This document shows, piece by piece, positions 45,858 through 54,050 of a stretch of DNA of 64,000 nucleotides. The notes beneath the pieces were generated by a model. That model made no database searches. It saw only the letters and a program-made list of their open reading frames with translations, and had not been told where the DNA came from. Position numbers and translations under genes: made by a program. Within the stretch, counting starts at the first letter, position 1. Every line of letters starts with the position of its first letter. Source of the stretch: Anaerolineae bacterium (GTDB lineage: Bacteria > Chloroflexota > Anaerolineae > Aggregatilineales > Phototrophicaceae). The stretch covers positions 59,367 through 123,366 of the forward strand of contig JALHNT010000022.1 of NCBI GenBank assembly GCA_022843385.1. Direction: 5' to 3'.

Positions 45858-45875
45858 GGCGATTATTTCCCAGCT

Positions 45876-46673
45876 ATGAAACTTTCTATCGTCATTCCCG
45901 CACGCAATGAAGAAGGCAACATCGGCAAAACGCTGTCGCTGCTGCGTGAACACCTCGACAAGAATGGCCTGAGTAACTTCGAAATTGTTGTGGTCGATGA
46001 CGGCAGCAAGGATCGCACCGGCGAAATCGTGCGCGACTTCAGTCTTCAGGATAGTCGAATTCGCTGCGTACGAAATACCGGACGGCATGGCTTTGGCCGA
46101 GCGGTGGCCTTTGGGCTGAGTCACTTCACTGGCGAAGCGGTCATCATCTACATGGCCGATGCCTCCGATGACCCGGCGGATGTCATCAAGTACTATGGCA
46201 TCCTACGCGATGAAGCTGACTGTGCCTTTGGTTCACGCTTCATGAAGGGCGGCGGCACAATTGATTATCCACGCTTCAAACTGGTCATCAACCGCATCGT
46301 CAATCTCGTCATCCGGCTGATGTTCCGGCATGGCTACAATGACACGACCAACGCCTTCAAGGGCTACCGGCGCGAAGTGATCGAGAACAGCCGTCCGTAT
46401 GTCAGCCCGCACTTTAACCTGACGATTGAGATGCCGCTGAAAGCCTTTGTGCGCGGCTACAGCTACAAGATCATCCCCATCACCTGGCGCAATCGCGATG
46501 TGGGCGAGAGCGCCCTCAAGCTGAAGGAGCAGGGGAGTCGTTATCTCTATACCCTGCTGACGGTGTGGTTCGAGTATCTGCTGGTGCGGCGCGATACCTA
46601 TCGCACTGATGACGGCGTGTTCCACCCGTGGCAGGCTCCCAGCGCGAGCGATGAATTTCCGCTCCAGAAGTAG
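45876..46673 (+). CDS. family 2 glycosyltransferase (polyprenyl-phosphate-sugar synthase-like)
   Basis: A 265-residue GT-A enzyme. LSIVIPARNEEGNIGKTLSL at the start, the nucleotide-binding VVVDDGSKDRTGEIV, then RHGFGRAVAFGL and the metal-site region IIYMADASDDP, where the usual DxD reads MADASDD. Resembles dolichyl-phosphate mannose synthase-type enzymes that load sugar onto polyprenyl phosphate. No C-terminal membrane helices, so it is peripheral. It follows the epimerase by 18 bp and ends three bases from the convergent 2-epimerase gene. Confidence 0.9.
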   Translation: MKLSIVIPARNEEGNIGKTLSLLREHLDKNGLSNFEIVVVDDGSKDRTGEIVRDFSLQDSRIRCVRNTGRHGFGRAVAFGLSHFTGEAVIIYMADASDDPADVIKYYGILRDEADCAFGSRFMKGGGTIDYPRFKLVINRIVNLVIRLMFRHGYNDTTNAFKGYRREVIENSRPYVSPHFNLTIEMPLKAFVRGYSYKIIPITWRNRDVGESALKLKEQGSRYLYTLLTVWFEYLLVRRDTYRTDDGVFHPWQAPSASDEFPLQK

Positions 46674-46676
46674 CCC

Positions 46677-47768
46677 TCACCAGCGTTTGTGCCGGTAGCT
46701 CATGACAATCTTGCTCACTGTATGGCTGACATCATCCACCAGATACTCGGCAGGCGCAGTCCAGTTGGGCGCCGAGGCCAGTACGGTTCGGACGCAGCGC
46801 AGGATGTCCTCGACCTGGACACCGCTGAGGATGTTGCTGCCAACTTCAATGGTCTCTGGGCGCTCGGTAGTATCGCGCAGGGTCACATTCGGCACATGCA
46901 TGATCGAGCATTCTTCCTGCACTGTGCCGCTGTCACTCAGGACGCACATGGCGTGCTGCTCCAGATGAACGAAATCGAAGAAGCCGAAGGGTTCCAGCGC
47001 CCACACGCCGTCGCGTTCGAGCGTCTGGTTGGTACGCTCCAGCTGTGACCGGGTGCGGGGGTGGACGCTGCAAATGACCGGCACCTGATACAGTTCATGC
47101 AACCGGTGAAACGCCTCGATGAACTGCTGCAAACGCTCTGGCACATCGACATTCTCGGCGCGGTGTAGCGTCACCAGAAAGTATTTGCCAGCTTCGACCT
47201 TCAGCGTTTTGAGGATTGGGCTGGCGCTGATCTGCGGGCTGTAATAATCCATCACTTCCTTGATCGGGTTGCCGGTCACGTAGATGCGTTCACCCGGAAT
47301 TCCCTCGCGCAGCAGGTTGGCGCGGCTGCGTTCGGTATAGGGCATCAGGATGTCGCTGCTGTGGTCGATGATTCGGCGGTTGACTTCTTCCGGCACGCGG
47401 TCATCGTAACATCGGTTGCCTGCTTCCATGTGATACACCGGGATGCCCAGGCGTTTGGCGATGATGGCGGCCAGCGCGCTGTTGGTATCGCCCAGTACCA
47501 GGAAGGCATCCGGCTGAACCTGACGCAGAACCCGCTCACTTTCGATCAGCGTGTGACCGATGATCTCGCCCATTGAGATGCCGCGCACGCCCAGGTAGTG
47601 ATCGGGTGCACGCAGCCGAAGTTCCTGAAAGAAGAGTTCGCTGAGGCGCGGGTCGTAGTTCTGCCCGGTGTGCACCAGCACATGATCACACAGATTGTCC
47701 ATCACCGGGATGATGCGGCTGAGGCGGATGATTTCCGGTCGGGTGCCGAGCATCGTCAGTAAACGCAT
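46677..47768 (-). CDS. non-hydrolysing UDP-N-acetylglucosamine 2-epimerase (WbjD/FnlC-like)
   Basis: A 363-residue enzyme of the GT-B fold. MLGTRPEIIRLSRIIPVMDN at the N-terminus, VHTGQNYDPRLSELFF, LGDTNSALAAIIAKRLGIPV, YHMEAGNRCYDDRVPEEVNR and the conserved LVTLHRAENVD. The IIRLS (rather than IKMAP) and GNRCYD variants are those I associate with the WbjD/FnlC branch that makes UDP-N-acetyl-L-fucosamine precursors, rather than WecB. It follows the SDR by one base, indicating an operon. Confidence 0.9.
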   Translation of the reverse strand: MRLLTMLGTRPEIIRLSRIIPVMDNLCDHVLVHTGQNYDPRLSELFFQELRLRAPDHYLGVRGISMGEIIGHTLIESERVLRQVQPDAFLVLGDTNSALAAIIAKRLGIPVYHMEAGNRCYDDRVPEEVNRRIIDHSSDILMPYTERSRANLLREGIPGERIYVTGNPIKEVMDYYSPQISASPILKTLKVEAGKYFLVTLHRAENVDVPERLQQFIEAFHRLHELYQVPVICSVHPRTRSQLERTNQTLERDGVWALEPFGFFDFVHLEQHAMCVLSDSGTVQEECSIMHVPNVTLRDTTERPETIEVGSNILSGVQVEDILRCVRTVLASAPNWTAPAEYLVDDVSHTVSKIVMSYRHKRW

Positions 47769-47769
47769 C

Positions 47770-48678
47770 TTAGAGCAGTCCCTTCATCTGATAGGGGTAG
47801 GCGGCGAGTTCAGCGATCATCTGCGGAACGGACGGGACCACCGGGTAGCCAGCGGCTTCCCAGAGGGCGCGATGGGTGGCGGCATCCTGCGTGGACAGGG
47901 TTCGATCAATGGCGGTTGCGGCCTCGGTCGGATGGATAGTGATATCGTGGCGCTGATAGGCCCGGGCAAAATTCACCAGCATGTCATGTTTCGAGATCGG
48001 TTCGGCGGCGACGACATGCTGGATCAGGGGCAGGGGAATCTGATCGCGGATGATGGCGTGACACAGTCTGGCAAAATGCAACGTGGTCACGCCATTCCAG
48101 CGGTGATTGGTGAAGCCATTGACCCGCCCACCGGGTGGCTGACCCAGGAACCATTCCAGTAGCGAGGCCGGCGCTTTGGCCTCCGGGCCGATGATCGAGC
48201 AGCGCAAGTGGTGTACATGCGGGTAACGGGCTTCACCCAGGCTTTTCGTCTTGCCGTAGACATCGAGCGGGTCGAAAGCGGCGTTCTCATCATACATGCC
48301 CTGTCTGCCGGAATAGACACAATCTGTAGCGATCTGAATGACGCGGCATCCCTGTGCCCAGTGCGCCAGACGATAGGGCAAGGTTGCATTGATCTGAATG
48401 GCACGTTCCACTTCATCCGGTTGGTCATCGTGGATGAACGGCTTGATGATACCAATCGCATTGATGATCGCGTCACAGCCACTGACATCGAGGGGTGTCG
48501 CGCTTGCAGCATCGAACACACGCCACTCGATGGCGGGGAATCGTGCTTGCAGCAATGGGCGCAGGTCGCTGTTACGGATCGTGGCGATCAGTTGAAAGTT
48601 CGAGTAGGTGGCGAGGTAATCGACCAGCATCGACCCCAGCATTCCCGAAGCTCCGAGGATCATCACAGTGGCGGGCAT
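47770..48678 (-). CDS. RmlD-like sugar-nucleotide reductase (SDR)
   Basis: A 302-residue extended SDR. NAD(P) motif ILGASGMLGSMLVDYLATYS, then DAIINAIGIIKP, catalytic Thr in ATDCVYSGRQG and Tyr/Lys in DVYGKTKSLGEARY. HLRCSIIGPEAKAPASLLEW, then GFTNHRWNGVTTLHFARL are typical of the dTDP-4-dehydrorhamnose-reductase-like branch found next to WbjD/FnlC. It follows the cupin gene by 23 bp and precedes the 2-epimerase by one base, so the three act together on one nucleotide sugar. Confidence 0.88.
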   Translation of the reverse strand: MPATVMILGASGMLGSMLVDYLATYSNFQLIATIRNSDLRPLLQARFPAIEWRVFDAASATPLDVSGCDAIINAIGIIKPFIHDDQPDEVERAIQINATLPYRLAHWAQGCRVIQIATDCVYSGRQGMYDENAAFDPLDVYGKTKSLGEARYPHVHHLRCSIIGPEAKAPASLLEWFLGQPPGGRVNGFTNHRWNGVTTLHFARLCHAIIRDQIPLPLIQHVVAAEPISKHDMLVNFARAYQRHDITIHPTEAATAIDRTLSTQDAATHRALWEAAGYPVVPSVPQMIAELAAYPYQMKGLL

Positions 48679-48701
48679 AGCGTGTTCTCCTGAGTATCGG
48701 T

Positions 48702-49151
48702 TTAGCCGTGTGCGCCAGTGGATTCGATAGGCCAGTAGTCGGGATCATAGCGCAGGTGATCGGCCTGGGACTCGGCCAGCGTGGCGGTCGAGAAATACAT
48801 GAGCAGCGCTTCATCGGTCAGCGTTCGAGAACTGTTGGCGTAACCTGGCGGGATATAGAGGATGCTGGGCTGGGTGGCGCTCAGGACGAAGCGCTGCACC
48901 ACTGCTTCACGGGCGGGTGTTTCCCAATTCTCTAGCTCGACGACGCCAATCAGTGCGGCACCGCGCAGCACCGTCACATACTTAGCTTCGTAGCGATGAC
49001 CATGCCAGCCGCGCACGAAACCGCGCTCATGATTGGCGACAGTGTAGAAGCGCTTGACGCCCTCGAACTGGAAGTCATTGACGAAGGTCACGGTGCCGCG
49101 TTCATCAACGGACAGCCCGCCTTCGATCAGATGGGGTGACTGATCGGCCAT
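48702..49151 (-). CDS. cupin-fold sugar-nucleotide epimerase/isomerase-like protein
   Basis: A 149-residue RmlC-like cupin. GFVRGWHGHRYEAKYVTVL holds the metal/catalytic His pair of the family, and ILYIPPGYANSSRTLTDEAL is the second conserved block. It could be a dTDP-4-dehydrorhamnose 3,5-epimerase-like or 3,4-ketoisomerase (FdtA/WxcM) protein; length fits either. It is the first gene of the three-gene reverse-strand nucleotide-sugar operon. Confidence 0.8.
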   Translation of the reverse strand: MADQSPHLIEGGLSVDERGTVTFVNDFQFEGVKRFYTVANHERGFVRGWHGHRYEAKYVTVLRGAALIGVVELENWETPAREAVVQRFVLSATQPSILYIPPGYANSSRTLTDEALLMYFSTATLAESQADHLRYDPDYWPIESTGAHG

Positions 49152-49234
49152 GTTATGCCTGTTCCTCTACGAAAGATCACGGTCATTATAGGGAACAGGC
49201 GAACGCTGTGGCAATGGTTCCCTTTTTGCGGTGA

Positions 49235-49672
49235 TTATGGTTCTTCTGTTGAGGGCAGTATGGCTGGCGGATGCCAACCGCCTTGAATCCAACGCCGCCG
49301 CGCAATCAACACGCGCTCATGATTCATTTTCAGACGTTCCACCGTGGCCCGTCCCGTCGGTGTGAGCCCCTTTATCACAAGCCCGCCCTGAATCCACTCA
49401 AAGTGATCATTCCAGAGCTGTTGGCGTGGATTGAAGAGCGGGATGACTTCTTTGGTAACTGGATCGAATGCAGTTACCGCTAAGGCTTTGCTGAGATTAC
49501 AGTTTGCACACGAGAGGCACAGATTATCAATCCGATCACCGCCCCCTGGGTCAATATGTTCGATATGCAAAGTCTGTCCTGTGTTCGCTTCGCAAGTCTG
49601 ACAGTATTCACAACAACCAGAAGCTTTCCGGTAAACTCGCCGCTTTATTGCTGCCCATGACTCGTGGCTCAT
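49235..49672 (-). CDS. HNH endonuclease
   Basis: A 145-residue HNH protein. Zinc knuckles C21-x-x-C24 (CEYC) and C55-x-x-C58 (CANC) frame the nuclease motif LHIEHIDPGGGDRIDNLCLS, in which His39-Ile-Asp41 is the catalytic HxD region and Asn57 the second element. The start overlaps the stop of the upstream gene (ATGA at 49669-49672), so the pair is coupled. Many such short proteins are stand-alone homing-like or restriction nucleases. Possibly toxic, with the partner as control protein; that is inference. Confidence 0.85.
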   Translation of the reverse strand: MSHESWAAIKRRVYRKASGCCEYCQTCEANTGQTLHIEHIDPGGGDRIDNLCLSCANCNLSKALAVTAFDPVTKEVIPLFNPRQQLWNDHFEWIQGGLVIKGLTPTGRATVERLKMNHERVLIARRRWIQGGWHPPAILPSTEEP

Positions 49673-50079
49673 GTGGACAAGAAGCGGTCCTGGCTAAATG
49701 GCAGTCCCCGATCCATCAATATCCCAGCGGCTTCTGCTTTACGTATCATCAGACGATTCCCGCGTTCGACGGCGGCTTCGAGTTCCTTTAGTTCAACAGG
49801 CGTAATATTCCCCGATGAATGCTTATCCATCAGCACCTGCATTCGCGCCTGAATATCTGAAGCCATCTGTTCGCGTGCAATGGCATAAAGGGCGTCATTG
49901 GAAAGTTGACGCAGGGCAATAAGTTCTGCCTGTTCATCATAGGGGAGCCGCAATAACGGGTCGGGCAGTGTCCGCAAATGTGTCAGAAGTACATGTTCAA
50001 CCGGTTGATGGGTCTCCTCAGCGATCTCTTGGGCCCGCTGATAGACCTCGTCCGGTATAGTCAGCGTGAATTCTCCCAT
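49669..50079 (-). CDS. hypothetical antitoxin-like protein coupled to the HNH gene
   Basis: A 136-residue protein whose start GEFTLTIPDEVYQRAQEIAE looks like a ribbon-helix-helix N-terminus (strand then helix), followed by a long helical C-terminal part (LMDKHSSGNITPVELKELEA). GGAGAG precedes the ATG at 50079. It comes first in a two-gene unit with a four-base overlap to the HNH gene, the usual order of antitoxin then toxin. Similar proteins in cyanobacteria are annotated as hypothetical. The DNA-binding idea rests on the first 20 residues. Confidence 0.65.
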   Translation of the reverse strand: MGEFTLTIPDEVYQRAQEIAEETHQPVEHVLLTHLRTLPDPLLRLPYDEQAELIALRQLSNDALYAIAREQMASDIQARMQVLMDKHSSGNITPVELKELEAAVERGNRLMIRKAEAAGILMDRGLPFSQDRFLST

Positions 50080-50143
50080 GACGCACTCTCCTCAAATCTC
50101 CTTTGATAGTTTCATTCTATCATGTGCAGATACCCGCTCCATC

Positions 50144-50653
50144 TTACCCCTGCGGCCTATACGGCGCTTCTTCGCTGATGTTGCCGACGAAACCGGGCAG
50201 GTCGGTGTGTCCCAGCAGTTGACGAATGGCCTGCGACTCGCCCAGGTGATACCAGTAATGATAGATGACACGCTGGAGCATGGTGCCAGTGCTTTCGCTG
50301 TGTGGCTTGCCATTGACCACCAGAAACTGAGCCAGCGAGTCGCTGGTCTGCTGGTTGAGCCAGGCGTCGGAGGCCTGGGTGATCGTGTGCCAGGCCTGCC
50401 ACATCTCGTCCAGCGGCGGGGTGCTGGCCGGTTTGCCATAGCCCGCCAGCTCGTTGAGTTCTGCGACGAGCGTTTGCCCCTGGGCGCGGGTGAGCCAGCA
50501 GCGCTGTTCATGCCAGGCCAGATGGGCCACGATCCAACTGATGCTGTTCATCGGCTCGAAGCGGCGCAGCGCCTCCTCCGGTTGCACATCCACCAGAGCG
50601 CGACGGAATTCGCTGCGGGTGAAGCGCAGCTGAGTGACGAGCGGGTGAGTCAT
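50144..50653 (-). CDS. DinB-family four-helix protein
   Basis: A 169-residue DinB-like protein. Metal-ligand histidines are suggested in ISWIVAHLAWHEQRCW and YHYWYHLGESQAIRQLLGH, the two typical positions. A CGAAAGG leader precedes the ATG. Its 5' region contains heptamer array 2 (50672-50713), 18 bases upstream of the start codon. Family enzymes are often thiol transferases or mycothiol-dependent isomerases; the substrate is unknown. Confidence 0.85.
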   Translation of the reverse strand: MTHPLVTQLRFTRSEFRRALVDVQPEEALRRFEPMNSISWIVAHLAWHEQRCWLTRAQGQTLVAELNELAGYGKPASTPPLDEMWQAWHTITQASDAWLNQQTSDSLAQFLVVNGKPHSESTGTMLQRVIYHYWYHLGESQAIRQLLGHTDLPGFVGNISEEAPYRPQG

Positions 50654-50671
50654 GGGGTTTAGCCTTTCGGA

Positions 50672-50713
50672 AGTTGTTAGTTCTTAGTTGTTAGTTCTTG
50701 GTTCTTGGTTCAG
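50672..50713. repeat. 42-bp heptamer array, copy 2
   Basis: Units AGTTGTT, AGTTCTT, AGTTGTT, AGTTCTT, GGTTCTT, GGTTCAG. On the reverse strand, read as the 5' leader of the DinB gene, it becomes an AAC/AAG-rich, unstructured stretch directly upstream of the ribosome-binding site. Confidence 0.88.
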
Positions 50714-50750
50714 GTCAGTCGTGTCAACAAGGGTTGGCATCTGTCTCCTT

Positions 50751-50880
50751 CAGCGCCTTTCGTGCGCTTCCTGGATTTTCGGTTAGGATGCGGCGGACAT
50801 GCCGTCCCACAGGGAGGCTGCGCACTTGCACGTCCCTACACCCATCGGTCGTTCGTAGGAACACCCAACGGGGTGTCCGC
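50751..50880. repeat. dispersed repeat with REP-like palindromes following array 2
   Basis: 50751-50770 (CAGCGCCTTTCGTGCGCTTC) matches 59146-59165 at 18 of 20 positions. 50826-50842 shares TTGCACGTCCCTACAC with 30009-30024. 50851-50880 is the exact reverse complement of 20376-20405. The rest of 50881-51042 shows no gene. Confidence 0.78.
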
Positions 50881-51042
50881 TGCTACGCAAATCACAATAC
50901 CAATTTAATTCATCAACCGTCTATAACCCGCAGCGGACAAGCGAGTTGAAGGTGCTGAGTGCAAAGAAAAAGACCTCTGCTTCCCCTCTGTGCTCTCTGT
51001 GGTTCAATTCTTCTTCGTCTTTTCCTGGCGCACCGGGCGTGC

Positions 51043-52266
51043 CTACGCTGACTGGTCGGGCAAGGACTGCGCCAGCGTAGTCAACGCTGCCTGCACCTGA
51101 TCGAGTGAGGCGTTCATGCCGCCGCCCTGCGCGAAGGCCGCTTGACCACCCCCGCGTCCACCCAACTGACTGGCGGCTGCTTTGAGCAGACTGCCCATAT
51201 CGAGATCGACATCAGCCGTGCGGGCGAAGACCAGCGCGGCCTTCTCGCCAGCAGACCCCAGCAGCGCCACCACCCGGCTGCCGGTCGTCAGGCGCGAGGC
51301 TAGCAGCTTGAGGTCATTCAGGTCCCGATCCGGGCTGGCGAAGACGATCAGACGATAACCCCGCGCGGTGTCGGCGCCGGCGAGCAAGCGCTCGGCTTGC
51401 GCTTCAACCCACAGGTCACGATAGATGCGGAGACGATCACGGGCTGCGTTCAGATCGATGTGCAGTCTGGAGAACGCCGCGGGCAGGTCTTCGTACCGCC
51501 CATTAGCTTCCAATGCCAGGTGGCTGATGACGCGGTGCTTGCCCTGATAGTCGCGCAGCGCCCGCCCGCCGCAGCGAAACTCCACTCGTGTCTCGAACCC
51601 ACGCGCCTCCAGCCGGGTGATCTTGAGCAGGCCGATTTCGCCGGTGTGCGCCACATGCGTCCCGCCGCAAGCTGTTGAATCGAAGTTCGCGATCTCAATC
51701 ACGCGCAGGCCATCGGTCGCCAGATGACCAGGCAGCCGCCGGATGCGGACTCCTTCGGCTTCATCCACCGGCAGCACTCGCGCCGTCACCGGGCGGTTTT
51801 CGGTGATGATCTGGTTCGCCAATGCTTCGACATCCGCGATGACGGTGTCGCTCAGGTCGGCCTGATCGAGGTCGATGGTCAGGTTGTCGGGCGTCAGATG
51901 AAAGCCGACGGTGTTGGCGTTGGCGATCTGAACGAACGCCTGCGTCAGAAGATGCTGGCCGGTATGCTGCTGCATGAAATCGAAGCGGCGCGGCCAGTCG
52001 ATTATCCCTTCAATAGTATGACCCGGCAGCAGCGGGGCAGGGGGAAGCTGCGCCAGCTTATGCCAGATCACGCCATCCTGCGCCATCACCTCAATGACCG
52101 GGATGTCGTTGAGGATGCCGGTATCGTGCGGCTGACCGCCCCCGCCGGGGTAGAAATAAGTCTGGTCGAGCTTCAGCAGCAGGTGGCTGCCATCAATCTG
52201 CTGCTCAACCAGGGTGGCGTTGAACTGCTTGGTATAGGAGTCGGTGTAGTACAATCGTTGGGTCAT
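51043..52266 (-). CDS. AlaX-type alanyl-tRNA editing protein with DHHA1 domain
   Basis: A 407-residue trans-editing protein that removes Ser or Gly wrongly attached to tRNA-Ala. It lacks the aminoacylation domain of AlaRS. N-terminal beta-barrel LVEQQIDGSHLLLKLDQTYF with PGGGGQPHDTG, the zinc ligands in QQHTGQHLLTQAF and CGGTHVAHTGEIG, and a C-terminal DHHA1-like part with Gly-rich GGRGGGQAAFAQGGG. Length is that of the long AlaX class. Three ATG codons (52275, 52272, 52266) are possible; the ribosome-binding site does not decide. Confidence 0.9.
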   Translation of the reverse strand: MTQRLYYTDSYTKQFNATLVEQQIDGSHLLLKLDQTYFYPGGGGQPHDTGILNDIPVIEVMAQDGVIWHKLAQLPPAPLLPGHTIEGIIDWPRRFDFMQQHTGQHLLTQAFVQIANANTVGFHLTPDNLTIDLDQADLSDTVIADVEALANQIITENRPVTARVLPVDEAEGVRIRRLPGHLATDGLRVIEIANFDSTACGGTHVAHTGEIGLLKITRLEARGFETRVEFRCGGRALRDYQGKHRVISHLALEANGRYEDLPAAFSRLHIDLNAARDRLRIYRDLWVEAQAERLLAGADTARGYRLIVFASPDRDLNDLKLLASRLTTGSRVVALLGSAGEKAALVFARTADVDLDMGSLLKAAASQLGGRGGGQAAFAQGGGMNASLDQVQAALTTLAQSLPDQSA

Positions 52267-52401
52267 GCTCATCATCAGGTTAGGTGGCGCAAGTTGCCCA
52301 CCAGTGTAGCCGGATTGGGACGGGTGGGCAAAAGGTTAAGGGTTTGCCGCGCCAAATGTGACTATACTCAAAAAAGTAAACTCTGGCAGGACACAGACGA
52401 T

Positions 52402-52635
52402 ATGCGTTTTCGGATTATGCTCATCACCCTGTTCATCATGCTGCTGGCTGGCGTACTGCCCGTCATGGCCCAGCCGTCGGTCTGCGAAGCCGGGGCGGCC
52501 TGTGTCGATCCCGGGCAGGAGATGCAGGTGGCCGCCATGATGAACCTGATGCTGGTGCTGCTGGGCTGCGCGGTCGTCCTCCTGGTGGCGGTTGGCGCGC
52601 CGCTGTGGGGCTGGCTGCGGCGCAAGGTGTGGTGA
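52402..52635 (+). CDS. small secreted or membrane-anchored protein
   Basis: A 77-residue protein from ATG 52402, with AGGACAC upstream and a TATACT box at 52363-52368. Signal-peptide-like MRFRIMLITLFIMLLAGVLP ending PVMAQ, a short extracytoplasmic stretch with two cysteines (C30 and C36, CEAGAAC) that could pair, and a transmembrane helix (MMNLMLVLLGCAVVLLVAVG) before a basic tail WLRRKVW. The topology is thus an anchored short exterior loop. No family recognised. It precedes the HD gene by about 70 bp. Confidence 0.7.
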   Translation: MRFRIMLITLFIMLLAGVLPVMAQPSVCEAGAACVDPGQEMQVAAMMNLMLVLLGCAVVLLVAVGAPLWGWLRRKVW

Positions 52636-52706
52636 ACTCCCCATCTTCAGAATCCCAACAGTCAGTTATCATACTCGCCGGTGTTATGCCACAGGGGATC
52701 GACTGG

Positions 52707-53300
52707 ATGATGTCACCTGACCGCTTGCTGGGTTTCCTGCACTTCTTCCGTGAGGCCGAGCGGCTGAAGAATGTGTATCGCACCTCTTGGACATCCAACG
52801 GTGACCGTGAAAGTCCGGCGTCGCATACCTGGCGGGTGTGCCTGATGCTGGTCGCGCTGGAGCAGGAGCTGCCGCCGCTGGATATGGCAAAGCTGCTGAA
52901 GATGGTCATCGTTCACGACCTGGGCGAGGCGATTCACGGCGATGTGCCAGCCATCCATCAAGATGCGACGGCGCCCAAAGCCGCGCAGGAACGCGATGAT
53001 CTGCAAACCCTGATCGCGCCGCTGCCGTCCTCGGTGCAGCAGGAAATCCTGGCGTTGTGGGATGAATACGAAGGGGCGGCCACGCTGGAAGCGCGCATCG
53101 CCAAAGCCTTCGACAAGATCGAAACGCTGATGCAGCACAATCAGGGGGCCAACCCCGTCGATTTCGACTACGCTTTCAACATCGACTATGGCAAGCGCTT
53201 CACCGATGCCGTGCCACTGGCGGCCCAGTTTCGCCAGATCATCGATGCGGAAACTGCTGCCCATGCTGCCCAAAGCCATCCGCCTTCATCACGCGATTGA
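52707..53300 (+). CDS. HD-domain hydrolase (YfbR/5'-nucleotidase-like)
   Basis: A 197-residue HD-superfamily metal-dependent phosphohydrolase. The start at 52707 (or 52710) has AGGGG ten bases upstream; upstream methionines at 52686 are less likely. HD motif pieces: SHTWRVCLMLVALEQ, KMVIVHDLGEAIHGDVPAIH and a late Asp in IAKAFDKIETLMQH. E. coli YfbR dephosphorylates deoxyribonucleotide monophosphates; the same activity is likely but not proven. It is convergent with yigZ, eight bases apart. Confidence 0.88.
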   Translation: MMSPDRLLGFLHFFREAERLKNVYRTSWTSNGDRESPASHTWRVCLMLVALEQELPPLDMAKLLKMVIVHDLGEAIHGDVPAIHQDATAPKAAQERDDLQTLIAPLPSSVQQEILALWDEYEGAATLEARIAKAFDKIETLMQHNQGANPVDFDYAFNIDYGKRFTDAVPLAAQFRQIIDAETAAHAAQSHPPSSRD

Positions 53301-53307
53301 ACCCGGT

Positions 53308-53919
53308 TCAATCCAGCACCACCGGCTGCACCGCGCCGGCGCTGAGTTCGACCACCTGGGCGATGAAGCGCTCGACGTGATCCACCGGGAACTCAGCGGT
53401 GATGGTCACCTGCCCCTCAAATGCTTCATCGAGATTGACGGCTTCCAGCGGTTCATACAGGCGTCGGATGAGTTGGTATAGCGGATAGGGCGTCTCCAGC
53501 CCGACGGTCTTGCGCTCGATCTTACGCTGCGTCGGCACCCCGGCTAACCCGGCCTGGGCGGCCTCGGTGTAGGCGCGCACCAACCCACCCGTCCCCAGCA
53601 GCGTCCCGCCAAAATAACGCGTGACCACCACCAGCGTGTCGCCAATATCGACGCCGCGCAGCACGGCCATGACCGGCGGGCCAGCGGTGCCGGAGGGTTC
53701 GCCATCGTCGCTCAGGCTCTCGATCAGGCTGTTGCCATAGCCAACGCGGTAGGCGTAGACATGGTGCGAGGCATCCGACATGGCGCTGCGTACAGCGGCC
53801 AGCCCGGCCCGCGCCTCGGCAACAGTTGGGGCATAGGCGACAGTGGCGATGAAGCGCGAGTTGACGACGACGATCTCGGTCTGGTAGGTGGCAGCAGGGA
53901 TGCGGTATCCGAATGGCAT
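53308..53919 (-). CDS. yigZ: YigZ/IMPACT family protein
   Basis: A 203-residue protein. ATG at 53919 has CGGAG eight bases upstream; the frame is open to 54204 but that part is not conserved and would overlap the divergent gene. IMPACT signature: ASHHVYAYRVGYGNSLIESL, then SDDGEPSGTAGPP and VTRYFGGTLLGTGGLVRAY. A second domain (about 135-203) with the ferredoxin-like EAVNLDEAFEGQVTITAEF fits YigZ. The family is linked to ribosome or translation-stress regulation; mechanism in bacteria is unsettled. Confidence 0.9.
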   Translation of the reverse strand: MPFGYRIPAATYQTEIVVVNSRFIATVAYAPTVAEARAGLAAVRSAMSDASHHVYAYRVGYGNSLIESLSDDGEPSGTAGPPVMAVLRGVDIGDTLVVVTRYFGGTLLGTGGLVRAYTEAAQAGLAGVPTQRKIERKTVGLETPYPLYQLIRRLYEPLEAVNLDEAFEGQVTITAEFPVDHVERFIAQVVELSAGAVQPVVLD

Positions 53920-54006
53920 CGGGATTACTCCGAGGGGGGCATCATTGAATTGCCTGATTATAGCGTCTCGCGGGAACAATGTTGGTGTGTCCATTCTCCA
54001 ACTCGC

Positions 54007-54012
54007 TATAAT
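54007..54012 (+). promoter_or_regulatory. likely minus-10 box of the amidohydrolase gene
   Basis: Perfect TATAAT 39 bases before the ATG at 54051. TTGGTG at 53982-53987 is 19 bases upstream, a long but possible spacing. Confidence 0.4.
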
Positions 54013-54050
54013 CCATCCCGAAATTATCAACAGTAGGGAGTCAAAACACG

